64,000 nucleotides of DNA, taken from NCBI GenBank assembly GCA_031286585.1, contig JAITUC010000021.1, positions 1 to 64,000 on the forward strand, given 5' to 3'. The notes under the pieces were generated by a model. It was not told the DNA's origin, did no database searches, and saw only the letters and a program-made list of their open reading frames with translations. Within the stretch, counting starts at the first letter, position 1. Each line of letters opens with the position of its first letter. Positions 15,626 through 25,293 of the stretch are shown in pieces. This DNA is from Delftia acidovorans. Its GTDB lineage: Bacteria > Pseudomonadota > Gammaproteobacteria > Burkholderiales > Burkholderiaceae_C. A program made the translations under genes and the position numbers.

Positions 15626-16321
15626 TCAGGCCAGCGCCTGCGCGCTGAGCCGGTAGCCGGCACCCCGCACCGTTTCGATCAATGCCCCGGCCATGCCCAG
15701 CGCCTCGCGCAGCCGCTTGACATGCACGTCCACCGTGCGCTCCTCGATGAAGACGTGATCGCCCCAGACCTTGTCCAGCAGCTGGGCACGGCTGTGCACG
15801 CGCTCGGGGTGCTTCATCAGGTAGTGCAGCAGCTTGAACTCGGTGGGCCCCACCTTGATCATGTCGCCCTGCCAGCTCACTCGGTGCGCGGCGGCATCAA
15901 GCACCAACTCGCCGATATTGACCTTGTCCTGAATCTGCTCGGGCGCACGGCGCCGCAGCACGGCGCGGATGCGCGCGAGCAGCTCCTGGGTCGAGAAGGG
16001 CTTGGTGATGTAGTCATCAGCGCCCGCATCGAGCCCTGCCACCTTGTCGGGCTCATCGCCGCGCGCCGTGAGCATCAGAATGGGCACGGCTTTGGTGCGG
16101 CTGTCCGAGCGCCATTTGCGCGCCAGGGCCAGGCCGCTGGCGCCGGGCAGCATCCAGTCAAGCAGGATCACGTCGGGCAGCACGGCATCCAGCTCGCGCT
16201 GCGCCGTCACGCCATCCTCGGCCCAGACCGGCTGGAAGCCGTTGTGCCGCAGGTTGACAGCGATCAGCTCCGCGATGGCGGGCTCGTCCTCGACGATGAG
16301 GACCATGGGCATCTTCTTCAT
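15626..16321 (-). CDS. phoB: Phosphate regulon response regulator PhoB
   Basis: 231 residues. The receiver domain has the acidic pair in LIVEDEP, the phosphoacceptor Asp53 in VILLDWMLPG, and Lys in DDYITKPF. A winged-helix OmpR-type DNA-binding domain follows (PTEFKLLHYLM; ERTVDVHVKRLREAL). GGAGG lies ten bases before the ATG. Phosphorylated PhoB binds Pho boxes; candidate boxes occur upstream of pstS, ppx, ppk and the second ppx in this window. It lies 20 bases after phoU in the pst operon. Confidence 0.97.
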   Translation of the reverse strand: MKKMPMVLIVEDEPAIAELIAVNLRHNGFQPVWAEDGVTAQRELDAVLPDVILLDWMLPGASGLALARKWRSDSRTKAVPILMLTARGDEPDKVAGLDAGADDYITKPFSTQELLARIRAVLRRRAPEQIQDKVNIGELVLDAAAHRVSWQGDMIKVGPTEFKLLHYLMKHPERVHSRAQLLDKVWGDHVFIEERTVDVHVKRLREALGMAGALIETVRGAGYRLSAQALA

Positions 16322-16341
16322 CCGTTGTTCGCCTCCGGCAC

Positions 16342-17043
16342 TTACAGCACAGCCGACTCGATGGCATCCATGGTCTGGTGGCGGACATCCTTGCCCTCCA
16401 CCAGATAGATGATCAGCTCGGCCACATTCTTGGAATGGTCGCCGATGCGCTCGATGGCCTTGGCCAGGAACAGCAGGTCCAGGCTGGCCGAGATGGTGCG
16501 CGGGTCTTCCATCATGTAGGTGATGAGCTTGCGCACGAAGCCATCGAACTCCTGGTCGATCAGATCGTCTTCCTTGAGGATGGCCACGGCAGCCTTGGTA
16601 TCCAGGCGCGCAAAGGCGTCCAGCGTCTTGCGCAGCAGGCCAGAGGCCATCTCGGCCGCCGTGCGCAGGTCGCCCGTGGGCAGGGAGCGCGCAGCACCGC
16701 TTTCGATGATGGACTTGACCATGCGCGCCATCTTGTGCGCTTCGTCGCCCATGCGCTCCAGATTGGCCGTGGCCTTGGAGAAGGCGATCAGCAGGCGCAG
16801 GTCGCGCGCCGTGGGCTGGCGCCGGGCGATGATGGACGAGAGCTCGTGGTCGATCTCCACTTCCATGGCGTTGACGCGCTTTTCCGCGGCATCGACCTGC
16901 TCCACGGCCTCGATGCTGAAGCGCGACAGCGCATAGACCGCCTGGCGGATCTGGGACTCGACCAGACCGCCGAGCTCCATGACGCGCGCAGAAACGCGGT
17001 TGAGTTCGCTGTCGAACTGGCTGGAAAGGTGTTTTTCGTTCAT
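16342..17043 (-). CDS. phoU: Phosphate signalling protein PhoU
   Basis: 233 residues, made of two three-helix PhoU repeats. The paired family motifs are visible (DLRLLIAFSKATANLERMGD near 81-100 and the matching SLDLLFLAKAIERIGDHSKN near 187-206). PhoU binds metal clusters at the acidic E/D motifs and relays the state of PstSCAB to PhoR, keeping the regulon off when phosphate is plentiful. The gene lies 13 bases after pstB and 20 before phoB. Confidence 0.97.
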   Translation of the reverse strand: MNEKHLSSQFDSELNRVSARVMELGGLVESQIRQAVYALSRFSIEAVEQVDAAEKRVNAMEVEIDHELSSIIARRQPTARDLRLLIAFSKATANLERMGDEAHKMARMVKSIIESGAARSLPTGDLRTAAEMASGLLRKTLDAFARLDTKAAVAILKEDDLIDQEFDGFVRKLITYMMEDPRTISASLDLLFLAKAIERIGDHSKNVAELIIYLVEGKDVRHQTMDAIESAVL

Positions 17044-17056
17044 CGATTGCTCCTGC

Positions 17057-17839
17057 TCAGCCGAAGCGGCCTGTGATGTAGTCTTCCGTTTCCTTGCGCT
17101 GGGGCTTGAAGAACATTTGCTCGGTGTCTCCGAATTCCACCAGATCGCCCAGGTACATGTAGGCCGTGTAGTCGCTGCAGCGCGCTGCCTGCTGCATGTT
17201 GTGCGTCACGATGACGACGGTGTAGTCGTTCTTCAGCTCGGCAATCAGCTCCTCGATCTTGGCCGTGGAGATAGGGTCCAGGGCCGAGCAGGGTTCGTCG
17301 AGCAGCAGCACCTCGGGCTTGATGGCAATGCCGCGTGCAATGCACAGGCGCTGCTGCTGGCCGCCGGACAGGCCCGAGCCGCTTTGCTGCAGCTTGTCCT
17401 TGACCTCGCCCCACAGCGCGGCCTTGCGCAGCGCCCATTCGACACGGTCGTCCATGTCGGACGAACTCAGGTTCTCGAACAGCTTCACGCCGAAGGCGAT
17501 GTTGTCGTAGATGGACATGGGAAACGGCGTGGGCTTCTGGAAGACCATGCCCACCTTGGCGCGGATCAGCGCCACGTCCTGCTTGCTGGTCAGCAGGTTC
17601 TCGCCGTCCAGCATGATCTGGCCTTCGGCGCGCTGCTCGGGGTACAGCTCGAACATGCGGTTGAAGGTGCGCAGCAGCGTGGACTTGCCGCAGCCCGACG
17701 GGCCGATGAAGGCCGTGACCTTCTTTTCGGGGATGTCCAGGTTGATGCCCTTGAGGGCGTGGAACTTGCCGTAGTAGAAGTTCAGGTCGCGAACCGTCAG
17801 CTTGGAGGAGTTCAGCGCGGTGGAAGAGGTCGCAGTCAT
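17057..17839 (-). CDS. pstB: Phosphate ABC transporter ATP-binding protein PstB
   Basis: 260 residues. Walker A is GPSGCGKST (46-54), the Q-loop [16 protein letters not shown] is typical of PstB, the signature is [13 protein letters not shown], Walker B is [12 protein letters not shown], and the H-loop is [12 protein letters not shown]. It drives uptake by the PstCA channel. Spacing is 37 bases after pstA and 13 before phoU. Confidence 0.98.
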   Translation of the reverse strand: MTATSSTALNSSKLTVRDLNFYYGKFHALKGINLDIPEKKVTAFIGPSGCGKSTLLRTFNRMFELYPEQRAEGQIMLDGENLLTSKQDVALIRAKVGMVFQKPTPFPMSIYDNIAFGVKLFENLSSSDMDDRVEWALRKAALWGEVKDKLQQSGSGLSGGQQQRLCIARGIAIKPEVLLLDEPCSALDPISTAKIEELIAELKNDYTVVIVTHNMQQAARCSDYTAYMYLGDLVEFGDTEQMFFKPQRKETEDYITGRFG

Positions 17840-17876
17840 TGCGTGATCCTTGTCCTGTTGATTGCTTATTGCTGCG

Positions 17877-18761
17877 TTACTTCTGGCGGGTCAGGAACCG
17901 CGCCAGGATATTGAGGCCGAGCACCGCCACGGTGATCAGGAACACGCCGGCCCAGGCCAGTTGCTGCCAATTCTCGTAAGGGCTCATCGCGAACTTGAAG
18001 ATCGTCACCGGCAGGCTGGCCATGGGCTTGGACAGGTCGGCATTCCAGAACTGGTTGTTCAGCGCCGTGAACAGCAGCGGAGCGGTTTCCCCGGCAATGC
18101 GGGCCACGGCCAGCAGCACGCCGGTGATCACGCCGGCACGCGCTGCACGCAGCGTCACCATGATGATGACCTTCCACTTGGGCGTGCCCAGTGCATAGGC
18201 CGCTTCCCGCAGGCTGGCAGGCACCAGCGTCAACATGTTCTCGGTGGTGCGGATGACCACGGGAATCACGATCAGAGCCAGTGCCACCACGCCCGCATAG
18301 CCGGAAAAACTCTTGAAGCGCGCCACGACCACGGTGTAGACGAACAGGCCGATCACGATGGAAGGCGCCGACAGCAGGATGTCGTTGACGAAGCGCGTGG
18401 TATTGGCCAGCCAGCCGCGCGCATCGTATTCGGCCAGGTACACACCGGCCATCACGCCGACGGGCGTGCCGACGAAGGTGGCCAGCGCCACCATGATCAG
18501 CGAGCCGAAGATGGCATTGGCGATGCCGCCCGCCTCATTGGGCGGAGGCGTCATTTCGCTGAACAACGCCAGGCTCAGGCCGCCGATACCCAGCGTTATG
18601 GTCTCCCACAGGATCCAGATCAGCCAGAACACGCCGAAGGCCATGGCCGCCAGCGACAGGGTCAGCGCGACCTGGTTCACGCGCTTGCGCTTGGCGTACT
18701 TGGCCTGGCGCCCGCGCGTCAGTTCGGCGGCATTGATCATCTTGGTGGAGGTGCTGCTCAC
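17877..18761 (-). CDS. pstA: Phosphate ABC transporter permease PstA
   Basis: 294 residues with six membrane segments and the coupling-loop motif [14 protein letters not shown]. It starts at a GTG that overlaps the pstC stop (GTGA), so translation is coupled and PstC and PstA are probably made in equal amounts. It pairs with PstC to form the inner-membrane phosphate channel. Confidence 0.97.
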   Translation of the reverse strand: MSSTSTKMINAAELTRGRQAKYAKRKRVNQVALTLSLAAMAFGVFWLIWILWETITLGIGGLSLALFSEMTPPPNEAGGIANAIFGSLIMVALATFVGTPVGVMAGVYLAEYDARGWLANTTRFVNDILLSAPSIVIGLFVYTVVVARFKSFSGYAGVVALALIVIPVVIRTTENMLTLVPASLREAAYALGTPKWKVIIMVTLRAARAGVITGVLLAVARIAGETAPLLFTALNNQFWNADLSKPMASLPVTIFKFAMSPYENWQQLAWAGVFLITVAVLGLNILARFLTRQK

Positions 18762-19780
18762 GAGCGGGCTCCTTCATTCTTCTGCAGGCGGTTGAGCAGC
18801 ACCTTGGAGCAGGCCAGCACCACGAAGGTGATGAAGAACAGCACCAGGCCCAGATAGATCAGCGAAGCCTGGTGCAGGCCTTCGCCCGCTTCGGCAAACT
18901 CGTTGGCCAGCGCCGAGGTGATGCTGTTGGCGGCCTCGAAGACCGATAGCGAGTTGAGCTGGTTCATGTTGCCGATCACGAAGGTGACGGCCATGGTCTC
19001 GCCCAGCGCACGGCCCAGTCCCAGCATCACGCCACCGAGCACGCCGGTCTTGGTGTAGGGCAGCACGATCTTCCAGACCACTTCCCAGGTCGTGGAGCCC
19101 AGGCCGTAGGCCGACTCCTTGAGCAGGGCCGGCGTGACTTCGAACACGTCGCGCATCACCGAGGCGATGAAGGGGATGATCATGATGGCCAGGATGATGC
19201 CGGCCGACAGGATGCCGATGCCCACGGGCGGGCCGGACACGAAGGCCTCCAGATAAGGAACGCCCTGAAACAGCTTTTGCAGCGGCTGCTGCACATAGGT
19301 GGAAAGCACGGGACCGAAGACCATCAGGCCCCACATGCCATAGACGATAGAGGGCACGGCGGCCAGCAGCTCGACGGCGGTTCCCAGGGGTCGCTTGAGC
19401 CAGGCGGGCGACAGCTCGGTGAGGAACAGGGCGATGCCAAAGCTCACGGGCACCGCAATCATCAGCGCGATGGCCGAAGTGGCCAGCGTGCCGTAAATCA
19501 TGACCAGGCCGCCGAATTCGTTGCGAACGGGGTCCCAGACGCTGCGGCCCAGAAAGCTCAGGCCGTATTCATAGATGGCGGGCCAGGCGCCGACCAGCAG
19601 CGAAGCCAGGATGGCCAGCAGCAGGCCCAGCGTCAGCAGCGCGGCCAGACGTGCGAGAGCGCCAAACAAGCGATCCGCCACGCGCCCAGAGAGCATCGGG
19701 GGGCGTAGCGGAGAAGGTGTGCGTCGCTGGGAAGCCTGTGCGGAGGCGGCCAGCGAGTTCGAGGGCGACGTTGTGGACAC
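18758..19780 (-). CDS. pstC: Phosphate ABC transporter permease PstC
   Basis: 340 residues, starting at GTG with an AAGG a few bases upstream. A cytoplasmic N-terminus of about 40 residues is followed by membrane segments; the coupling loop is [17 protein letters not shown]. Conserved polar segments of the phosphate path ([11 protein letters not shown]) are present. The 86 bases between pstS and pstC contain a strong stem-loop that may lower pstC expression relative to pstS. Confidence 0.97.
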   Translation of the reverse strand: MSTTSPSNSLAASAQASQRRTPSPLRPPMLSGRVADRLFGALARLAALLTLGLLLAILASLLVGAWPAIYEYGLSFLGRSVWDPVRNEFGGLVMIYGTLATSAIALMIAVPVSFGIALFLTELSPAWLKRPLGTAVELLAAVPSIVYGMWGLMVFGPVLSTYVQQPLQKLFQGVPYLEAFVSGPPVGIGILSAGIILAIMIIPFIASVMRDVFEVTPALLKESAYGLGSTTWEVVWKIVLPYTKTGVLGGVMLGLGRALGETMAVTFVIGNMNQLNSLSVFEAANSITSALANEFAEAGEGLHQASLIYLGLVLFFITFVVLACSKVLLNRLQKNEGARS

Positions 19781-19816
19781 GTGAGGCGCCTTTATTCGCG
19801 GTTTGTGGGGAGATCA

Positions 19817-19856
19817 GGGGGCCATGATGCACCTGCCGGCGGTGCGCCACGGCCCC
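19817..19856 (-). other. Stem-loop between pstS and pstC
   Basis: GGGGCC (19817-19822) pairs with GGCCCC (19851-19856), and GCACC (19829-19833) with GGTGC (19841-19845). On the minus strand no U tract follows, so it is more likely an mRNA-stabilising or partial-attenuation structure that favours the binding protein over the permeases. Confidence 0.5.
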
Positions 19857-19866
19857 TTTTCAGGGT

Positions 19867-20907
19867 TTACTTCAGGGAAATCGCGGTGCCCGAGGTGTCC
19901 TTGACTTGACCCCAGGATTGGAAGATCACGTTCTTGACGGCGTCAGGCATGGGCACGTAGTCCAGGTCGGCGGCGGTCTTGTCGCCGGACTTGTAGGCCC
20001 ACTCGAAGAACTTCAGCGAGGCAGCGGCCTGTGCGGGCTTGTCCTGGGCCTTGTGCATGATGATGAACGTGGCCGAGGTGATGGGCCATGCATCCTTGCC
20101 GGGCTGGTTGGTCAGGATCTGGTAGAAGCTCTTGGCCCAGTCGGCACCGGCGGCAGCGGCCTTGAAGGTGGCGTCGTCGGGCGACACGAAGGCACCGCCA
20201 GCGGTCTGCAGCTGCGTGTAGGTCAGCTTGTTTTGCTTGACATAGGCGTACTCGACGTAGCCGATGGAGTTGGGCAGGCGGCCCACGAAGGCTGCAACGC
20301 CTTCATTGCCCTTGCCGCCGGCACCCGTGGGCCAGTTCACGGCCTTGCCTTCGCCAACCTTTTCCTTCCACTCGGCATTGACCTTGGACAGGTAGTTCGT
20401 GAAGCCGAAGGTGGTGCCCGAGCCGTCAGCACGGCGCACGGGAGCGATGGTGGCGTCAGGCAGGGTCACGCCGGGGTTCAGGGCCTTGATGGCCTCGTCG
20501 TTCCACTTGGTGATCTTGCCCAGGTAGATGTCGCCCAGCACCTGGCCGGTCAGCTTGAGCTGGCCGGGCTGGATGCCCTTGATGTTGACCACGGGCACGA
20601 TGCCGCCGATCACGGTGGGGAATTGCACCAGGCCCTTCTTGGCCAGTTCGTCGTCCTTGAGCGGCTCGTCCGAAGCACCGAAGTCCACGGTCTTGGCTTC
20701 GATCTGCTTGATGCCGGCGCTGGAGCCCACGGATTGGTAGTTGATCTTCACGCCGGTGGCCTTGTGGTAATCGGCGGCCCACTTCGAGTACAGCGGCGCA
20801 GGGAAGCTGGCACCGGCGCCGGTGGCTTCCTGCTGCGCCAGGGCCTGACCCATGCCGCCCGCAGACAGAGCACCAGCCACCAGAATGTGAATCACAGACA
20901 ACTTCAT
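19867..20907 (-). CDS. pstS: Periplasmic phosphate-binding protein PstS
   Basis: 346 residues from an ATG with AGAGG seven bases upstream. A signal peptide of about 24 residues ends GQALA, followed by [19 protein letters not shown]. Phosphate-contact motifs of the family are kept ([40 protein letters not shown]). It delivers phosphate to PstCA and heads the pst-pho operon. A Pho box (two TGTCACA repeats 11 bases apart) and a -10 sequence lie 40-70 bases upstream. Confidence 0.97.
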   Translation of the reverse strand: MKLSVIHILVAGALSAGGMGQALAQQEATGAGASFPAPLYSKWAADYHKATGVKINYQSVGSSAGIKQIEAKTVDFGASDEPLKDDELAKKGLVQFPTVIGGIVPVVNIKGIQPGQLKLTGQVLGDIYLGKITKWNDEAIKALNPGVTLPDATIAPVRRADGSGTTFGFTNYLSKVNAEWKEKVGEGKAVNWPTGAGGKGNEGVAAFVGRLPNSIGYVEYAYVKQNKLTYTQLQTAGGAFVSPDDATFKAAAAGADWAKSFYQILTNQPGKDAWPITSATFIIMHKAQDKPAQAAASLKFFEWAYKSGDKTAADLDYVPMPDAVKNVIFQSWGQVKDTSGTAISLK

Positions 20908-20945
20908 GTACAGACCTCTTAGGGGTTGAAAGATGCGATGGCTGG

Positions 20946-20978
20946 ACTGTAAGAAGGCTTTGTGACATTGATGTGACA
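20946..20978 (-). promoter_or_regulatory. Pho box and -10 of the pst operon
   Basis: On the minus strand TGTCACA-TCAA-TGTCACA (20978-20961): two 7-base repeats at the 11-base period of a PhoB site. It is followed after nine bases by TACAGT (20951-20946) as -10. The PhoB site takes the place of a -35. Confidence 0.8.
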
Positions 20979-21024
20979 TGAAGAAAAGGCGTCACAAATA
21001 CCGGGCCATAGTCTGTAAGACCAA

Positions 21025-21042
21025 GGTCATCGCGGTGTCACA
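21025..21042 (+). promoter_or_regulatory. Candidate Pho box of ppx
   Basis: GGTCATC and TGTCACA contain GTCA units at 21026 and 21037, 11 bases apart, on the strand leading to ppx. The first half-site is weak. A TTAGTC lies about ten bases downstream where a -10 would be expected. Confidence 0.45.
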
Positions 21043-21152
21043 ATTCCGTCTTAGTCTTGTGCCTCGCACGAGCCGGCACCAGACAAGCGCAGCCCTGCCA
21101 CCCGGCACCGCTGTGCCCTCCTGCTCGACGAATCTTGATTGGCGTTTCTTTC

Positions 21153-22637
21153 ATGGCACCAGAATCCCTGCTCGCCGCCGTTGACCTCGGATCCAACAGC
21201 TTTCGCCTTGAAATAGGCCGCGTAGGCAGCCACCAGCGCATAGAGCGCGTGGAATATCTCAAGGAGACCGTGCGCCAGGGCAATGGACTCAACGAGCACC
21301 ATGAGCTGACCGACGAGGCCATGCAACGCGGCTGGGACTGTCTGGCGCGCTTTGGCGAGCGCCTGGCCGGCTTTTCTGCCGACCAGGTCCGCGCCGTGGC
21401 AACGCAAACCCTGCGGGAAGCCCGCAACCGTGATGTCTTCATCGCACGCGGCAGTGCCCTGCTGGGCTTTCCCATCGAGGTCATCTCTGGCGAGGAAGAA
21501 GCCCGGCTGATCTATCGCGGCGTCTCCAGCCTGTTGCCGCCCTCGCAGCAACGGCGCCTGGTTGTGGACATCGGTGGCCGCTCGACCGAAGTCATCATCG
21601 GCCAGCATGGCGAGGCGCGCCAGGTGGCCTCCTACCCCATAGGCAGCGTCGCCTGGAGCACGCAGTTCTTTGGCGAAGGCACGCTGTCGCGCGCACATTT
21701 CTCGGCCGCCATCAAGGCCGCGCAGGCGGCCCTCACCCAGACCGTCTCGGCCTACCCGGCCACTGCATGGGATTGCGCCTATGCCTCGTCGGGCACGGCC
21801 AACGCCGTGGGCGACATCCTGGCTGCCAACGGATATTCCGGCAGGCTGATCACGCCCGACAGCCTGCGCTGGCTGCATGAGCAGCTGATGGATGCCGGCC
21901 ATGTGGACCGCATCCGGCTGGCCGGACTCAAGGAGGACCGCCGCGCCGTCATCGCCGGAGGCCTGAGCATCCTGATTGCGGCCCTGGGTCTGCTGGGCAT
22001 CAACGAACTGGAAGTCGCCCAGGGCGCACTGCGCCAGGGCGTTTTGCACGACCTGCTGGAGCATGAGCCCCCCGCCGATCGCGAGGCTGCCGAGATTGCC
22101 GCACTGCAGCAGGACTTCGGCATTGACGCCCCGCATGCGCTGCGCGTGCGCAAGGTGGCGCGCTGGGCCTGGCAATCGCTGCAGGCACAACAACCGCCCG
22201 ATGCCCTGTCCACGCATGCACTGGACACGGCCGCCAGCCTGCACGAGATCGGCATGCGCATCTCCCTGAGCGCCTACCACCGGCACGGCGCCTACATCAC
22301 CGAGCACTGCGGTGCCGCGACATGGCCCGTGGAGCTGCGCGCGCGCATCACCCAGCTCGTGCTCGGCCACCAGGGCAAGCTGCGCAAGCTGGAAGCCGCC
22401 ATCGAGGACCAGGCCGTGGCCTGGCCTCTGCTGGCATTGCGGCTGGCCGTGCAGCTGTGCCATGCCCGGCGCGACCCCGATCTGCAGGGAATGCGCCTGC
22501 ACCGCTCGGACAGCGTCTTTCACCTGACCGTGCCGGAAGGCTGGGCCAGAAACTATCCCCAGTCCGCCCAGTTGCTGCGCACCGAGGCCGTGGCCTGGCA
22601 AAAGACGCCCTGGACCCTGCAGCTGCATCTGCACTGA
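21153..22637 (+). CDS. ppx: Exopolyphosphatase (full-length Ppx/GppA)
   Basis: 494 residues. The actin-like phosphatase domain has AAVDLGSNSFRLEIG near the start, SGEEEARLIYRGV, and the phosphate-binding VVDIGGRSTEV. A C-terminal HD-like helical domain (from about 320; RVRKVARWAWQSL, LHEIGMRIS, LVLGHQGK) is complete. It releases phosphate from the ends of polyphosphate chains and may also act on pppGpp. No clear Shine-Dalgarno precedes the ATG at 21153. It is divergent from pstS and converges with ppk. Confidence 0.95.
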   Translation: MAPESLLAAVDLGSNSFRLEIGRVGSHQRIERVEYLKETVRQGNGLNEHHELTDEAMQRGWDCLARFGERLAGFSADQVRAVATQTLREARNRDVFIARGSALLGFPIEVISGEEEARLIYRGVSSLLPPSQQRRLVVDIGGRSTEVIIGQHGEARQVASYPIGSVAWSTQFFGEGTLSRAHFSAAIKAAQAALTQTVSAYPATAWDCAYASSGTANAVGDILAANGYSGRLITPDSLRWLHEQLMDAGHVDRIRLAGLKEDRRAVIAGGLSILIAALGLLGINELEVAQGALRQGVLHDLLEHEPPADREAAEIAALQQDFGIDAPHALRVRKVARWAWQSLQAQQPPDALSTHALDTAASLHEIGMRISLSAYHRHGAYITEHCGAATWPVELRARITQLVLGHQGKLRKLEAAIEDQAVAWPLLALRLAVQLCHARRDPDLQGMRLHRSDSVFHLTVPEGWARNYPQSAQLLRTEAVAWQKTPWTLQLHLH

Positions 22638-22658
22638 GCCCCCTCTTCGGAGGCACGC

Positions 22659-22697
22659 AAAAGGCCCCGCCGACGAATGTTCTGGCAGGGCCTTTTT
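22659..22697. terminator. Bidirectional terminator between ppx and ppk
   Basis: AAAAGGCCC (22659-22667) pairs with GGGCCTTTTT (22688-22697). The A run and T run allow termination on both strands. Confidence 0.8.
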
Positions 22698-22736
22698 GCT
22701 TGCGCCTGGCTGGCGCGGGGCGGGCCGCAACGCAGC

Positions 22737-25103
22737 TCAGGCCTGGGGCCCGTAGCGTTCCATCAGGGCACGCTGCGCACCCAGGCCGGTGGTCGGATAG
22801 GGCGCACGCTGGTAGGCACCATTGGCCTCCAGGGTCCATGCATCTCGGTTGTCATGCAGGCTGGCGACCAGGCATTCGTCTATCACCTGCTGGCGCAGCA
22901 CGGGGTCGCGCACGGGCCAGGCCAGCTCCACCCGGCGCATCATGTTGCGGTTCATCCAGTCGGCGCTGGACAGCAGCAGTTCCTGTTGCTTGCCCCAGGC
23001 AAAGTAGAAGACGCGGGAGTGCTCCAGGAAACGGCCGATGATGGAGCGCACGCGGATGTTGTCGGTCCAGCCCTTGCGCTGCGGCGGCAGCATGCAGGCA
23101 CTGCGCACGATGAGATCGATGCGCGCGCCCTGCTGGCCGGCACGCACAAGGGCCTGCATGAGCAGCTCGTCGGTCAGCGCATTCATCTTGAGCACGATGC
23201 GCGCCTCTTCGCCGCGCTGGGCCGCCTCGCCCACCTGGTTGATCAGCGCCAGCATGCGGTCGTGCAACTGGAACGGCGCAATCACCAGCTGGTGCAGCCT
23301 GGGCAGGCGGTTGTGGCTGGACAGGTGGCTGAACACGGCATCCATGTCGGCCGTGATCTGCGCATCGCAGGTCAGCTGGCTGATGTCCGTGTACAGGCGC
23401 GCCGTGCGCACGTTGTAGTTGCCGGTGGACAGGTGCCCATAGCGCTTGAGCTGCCCGCCGCGCTTTTCGCGGCGCGTGATCAGCAGCATCTTGGCGTGCG
23501 TCTTCAGGCCCAGCACGCCGTAGACCACCTGGGCGCCCAGCGCCTCCAGCTTCTCGGCGGAGTTGATGTTGGCCTCTTCGTCAAAGCGGGCCTTGAGCTC
23601 CAGCACGGCCAGCACCTCCTTGCCGCGGCGCACGGCCTCGGCCAGCAACTGCATGATTTCGGAGTCGGACCCCGTGCGGTAGATGGTCTGCTTGATGGCC
23701 AGCACCTCGGGGTCGTTGACGGCCTCGCGCAGCAGCTCCAGCACGCCGTCGAAGCTCTCGAACGGCTGGTGTATCAGCACGTCGCGCTTGCGGATCTGGG
23801 CCATCACCGAGCGGCCCGGCTGCAGTTGGCGCGGCCATGCCGGCCGCCACGGCGGGAACAGCAGTGCAGGGTCATCGACCAGATCGACCAGCTGCGACTG
23901 GCGGACCAGGTTCACGGGCCCCTTGACGCGGAACAGTGCCTCGGTCGGCAGGCCGAACTGGCCCAGCAGCAGGTCGGACAACATGGGCGAGCAGGCAAAG
24001 GACACCTCCAGCCGCACGGCCTGGCCGTAGTGGCGGTGGTGCAGGCCCTGGCGCAGGGCCATGCGCAGGTCGCTCACGTCTTCTTCATCCACCGCCAGGT
24101 CCGAATGGCGGGTGACACGGAATTGCGCGAATTCCGCCACCTCGCGCCCCGGGAACAGTTCGACCAGATGGGCGCGCACGATGCTGGAGATGCTCACGAA
24201 CAGGCGCTGCTTGCCCGCGATCTTCTCCGGCAGGCGCACCAGGCGCGGCAATGCGCGAGGGACCTTGACGATCGCCACCTCGTTGGCGCGACCAAAGGCA
24301 TCGACACCCTTGAGGCGCACGATGAAGTTCAGCGCCTTGTTGGCCACCTGGGGAAATGGATGGGATGGATCCAGACCCACGGGCATGAGCAGGGGCTGGA
24401 CTTCGCGCAGAAAGTACTCGCGCACCCATTTGCGCTGGGCGCTGCTGCGCTCGCCATGGGAGACCACGCGTATGCCCTGCCCTGCAAAGGCAGGAATCAG
24501 CGACTGGTTGTACAGCGTGTACTGGCGCAATACCAGCTCATGCGCCTTGTCCATCAGCGAGCGAAAGCTCTGCAGCGTGTACAGGCCCTTGGCGTCGCCG
24601 GCCTTGGCCGCCGTCACATGAGGCGCACAACGCACTTCGAACCATTCGTCGAGATTGGAAGAGACGATGCACAGGTAGCGCAGCCGCTCCAGCAGCGGCA
24701 CATCCTCGCGCACAGCCCAGTCCAGCACGCGTTCATTGAACGCCAGGATGCAATGGTCACGGTCCAGAAACTGTTGTTGCTGCTGTTGCTGTTGCTGTTG
24801 CACTTCACCGCTTTCGGCTGTGGCGTGCAGGCCAGTGTATGCCGCGGCGGCCAGGCCCGCAGCAGAGACTGGGGCAGACGCTGGAGTCGCCTGGCCCTGC
24901 AATTCCAGCAGGGCGGTGGAAAGGCTTTTGGCCAGGGGCATCATCGGGACGTACAAGGGTGCAGAGACTGGTATGGGCGCCGTCTCGCGGGCCATGCCCA
25001 GCGAGGCCGGCCCCGCAGGCATGGTGCGCAACCCCTGTCCATGTTCTGGTTCGGCGGGCGCGGCAGAGGCGCTGGCGGGAATCGGCTTGAATGTCTGGGG
25101 CAT
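22737..25103 (-). CDS. ppk: Polyphosphate kinase 1, with an N-terminal extension containing polyglutamine
   Basis: 788 residues from the ATG at 25103. The core begins FLDRDHCILAFNERVLDW after ten consecutive glutamines. The phosphohistidine region (LGLKTHAKMLLITRRE) and the second conserved histidine (YGHLSTGNYN) are intact. The enzyme makes polyphosphate from ATP at the membrane. Roughly 110 residues before the core are low complexity (Ala/Pro) and unlike the family. No start has a good Shine-Dalgarno: the frame is open to 25220, and starts at 25022, 24995, 24944 and 24941 are also possible. The Pho box at 25180-25197 argues against starts upstream of it. Confidence 0.9.
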   Translation of the reverse strand: MPQTFKPIPASASAAPAEPEHGQGLRTMPAGPASLGMARETAPIPVSAPLYVPMMPLAKSLSTALLELQGQATPASAPVSAAGLAAAAYTGLHATAESGEVQQQQQQQQQQFLDRDHCILAFNERVLDWAVREDVPLLERLRYLCIVSSNLDEWFEVRCAPHVTAAKAGDAKGLYTLQSFRSLMDKAHELVLRQYTLYNQSLIPAFAGQGIRVVSHGERSSAQRKWVREYFLREVQPLLMPVGLDPSHPFPQVANKALNFIVRLKGVDAFGRANEVAIVKVPRALPRLVRLPEKIAGKQRLFVSISSIVRAHLVELFPGREVAEFAQFRVTRHSDLAVDEEDVSDLRMALRQGLHHRHYGQAVRLEVSFACSPMLSDLLLGQFGLPTEALFRVKGPVNLVRQSQLVDLVDDPALLFPPWRPAWPRQLQPGRSVMAQIRKRDVLIHQPFESFDGVLELLREAVNDPEVLAIKQTIYRTGSDSEIMQLLAEAVRRGKEVLAVLELKARFDEEANINSAEKLEALGAQVVYGVLGLKTHAKMLLITRREKRGGQLKRYGHLSTGNYNVRTARLYTDISQLTCDAQITADMDAVFSHLSSHNRLPRLHQLVIAPFQLHDRMLALINQVGEAAQRGEEARIVLKMNALTDELLMQALVRAGQQGARIDLIVRSACMLPPQRKGWTDNIRVRSIIGRFLEHSRVFYFAWGKQQELLLSSADWMNRNMMRRVELAWPVRDPVLRQQVIDECLVASLHDNRDAWTLEANGAYQRAPYPTTGLGAQRALMERYGPQA
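24770..24803 (-). repeat. CAA/CAG trinucleotide tract encoding ten glutamines in ppk
   Basis: The minus strand reads mixed CAA and CAG codons without interruption. Length changes by whole triplets would keep the frame and alter the linker only. Confidence 0.8.
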
Positions 25104-25179
25104 GGATGCAGGGGCCCGGCCTGTGCAGGACCCGGTAGTCACCCCGTAGACCGGGGATTCGGGCAGTCTGCCCCGATTT

Positions 25180-25197
25180 TGTGACATGTTCATGACA
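25180..25197 (-). promoter_or_regulatory. Pho box of ppk
   Basis: Minus strand TGTCATG-AACA-TGTCACA, direct repeats at an 11-base period, directed towards ppk. No strong -10 is seen downstream. Confidence 0.65.
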
Positions 25198-25214
25198 CAA
25201 ATTCCATCCTTGCA

Positions 25215-25228
25215 TGACATCTGTCATA
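25215..25228. repeat. Palindrome in the ppk/ppx2 intergenic region
   Basis: ATGACA-TC-TGTCAT is a perfect inverted repeat of PhoB-type half-site sequence lying between the ppk and ppx2 Pho boxes. Its role is unknown. Confidence 0.5.
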
Positions 25229-25263
25229 CAAGCAACTTCCGGCGTGGGATGGTTGCGCTGGCG

Positions 25264-25293
25264 CTGTCATGCAAAAGTCATGACCAGGTCACG
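25264..25293 (+). promoter_or_regulatory. Triple Pho half-site upstream of the second ppx
   Basis: GTCA occurs at 25266, 25277 and 25288, exactly 11 bases apart, in the context CTGTCATG, AAGTCATG, AGGTCACG on the strand leading to the second ppx. The rest of the 302-base gap holds the ppk Pho box and a palindrome and no gene. Confidence 0.6.
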
